Shown here one piece after another: positions 63,745 through 64,000 of a DNA stretch of 64,000 nt. Origin of the DNA: a bacterium (GTDB lineage: Bacteria > Zhuqueibacterota > Zhuqueibacteria > Zhuqueibacterales > Zhuqueibacteraceae); the NCBI GenBank assembly GCA_023150945.1, contig JAKLJX010000017.1:96939-160938 (forward strand), written 5' to 3'. The position numbers were made by a program, and so were the translations under genes. Position 1 is the stretch's first letter. Each line of letters starts with the position of its first letter. The notes under the pieces were generated by a model. The model had not been told where the DNA came from, searched no databases, and worked only from the letters and a program-made list of their open reading frames with translations.

Positions 63745-64000
63745 CACCTCGACGGCGAATTGTGAATCGTCCAGTTGCAGGCAGAGGCAGCCTCATCCAC
63801 AAAAATTGAATGGAGCGCAATGTAAAGATTCCCGGAGCAACATGCAACAAGCGCGCACTCCTGCTGCTACCGGCGGCAAAGGTGCACGGATCAGGCTGGT
63901 TGCAGGGTATTGTGGCGTTCAGTCCCCGTTGCCTCAAAATTAAATGTTACCCAAATTTGTGAGAACTGGGGTGATTTTGATTTATTGTTCTTTTGCTGTT

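Noticed and set aside
1..64000. tRNA, rRNA, CRISPR arrays, insertion sequences or prophage
   Set aside because: I looked for T-arm patterns, repeat-spacer arrays and transposase/integrase motifs and found none. A covariance-model scan could still find a small RNA I missed.

Overview
The window looks like the chromosome of an uncultured Gram-negative bacterium of the FCB group, most like candidate phylum KSB1 or Calditrichota. The G+C content is high. There is a TonB-type receptor with a carboxypeptidase-regulatory-like N-domain, several outer-membrane beta-barrels, LpxH and PBP1A. Three large exported proteins end in the 'NPFNP...' FlgD-like C-terminal domain that is abundant in KSB1, Calditrichota and Zixibacteria. 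The taxonomic call is inference; no rRNA, tRNA, CRISPR array or transposase was seen.

Layout. 0.5-10 kb: TonB receptor (-), FolC, a two-domain VOC protein, a PEGA-domain protein and a 1016-residue Big-1/FN3 surface protein (-). 10-19 kb: an unrecognised protein with terminal Cys motifs, a purple-acid-phosphatase-like enzyme, then a minus-strand block with an arginyltransferase-like gene translationally coupled to oligoendopeptidase F, an NTF2-like protein and a serine beta-lactamase-like hydrolase. 19-26 kb: DUF4416, a YprB-type exonuclease, two TPR proteins, a DUF4331 secreted protein and a large inverted hexanucleotide satellite. 26.5-28 kb: a small toxin-antitoxin island behind a strong sigma70-type promoter, in which both toxin-like genes carry single-base frameshifts. 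28-32.8 kb: amidase, GYF-MinD ATPase, GroES without GroEL, an Sll1717-type P-loop ATPase and an exported flavodoxin. 33-38 kb: three membrane transport genes and DUF2461. 38.8-45.5 kb: an orphan SufU, then an acyl-CoA cluster (enoyl-CoA hydratase, aldehyde dehydrogenase, thiolase) with a YiiX-like peptidase and a DUF1648 protein, then an RlmI-type methyltransferase. 45.5-49 kb: Ppk1 (-) and a POT/MFS carrier.

49-60.6 kb is the most interesting part. A TPR protein, an SH3/NlpC-P60 lipoprotein and a CHASE2-coiled-coil-AAA+ sigma54 activator are followed, after two minus-strand genes, by an operon of an outer-membrane barrel, a DUF4097 lipoprotein, a barrel-transglutaminase fusion and a FecR-TPR protein. 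The operon is preceded by a GG-N10-GC (-24/-12) sigma54-type promoter with a palindrome about 95 bp upstream. I read this as a candidate envelope-sensing and remodelling system in which the CHASE2 activator drives the barrel/transglutaminase/FecR operon. That link is inference. The window ends with PBP1A and LpxH on the minus strand.

Most genes have no partner in the window that completes a pathway. The exceptions are the coupled peptide-processing pair (arginyltransferase/PepF), the acyl-CoA cluster and the envelope operon. Start codons were chosen from Shine-Dalgarno spacing, stop/start overlaps and signal-peptide position. Coordinates therefore often differ from the longest open frame.
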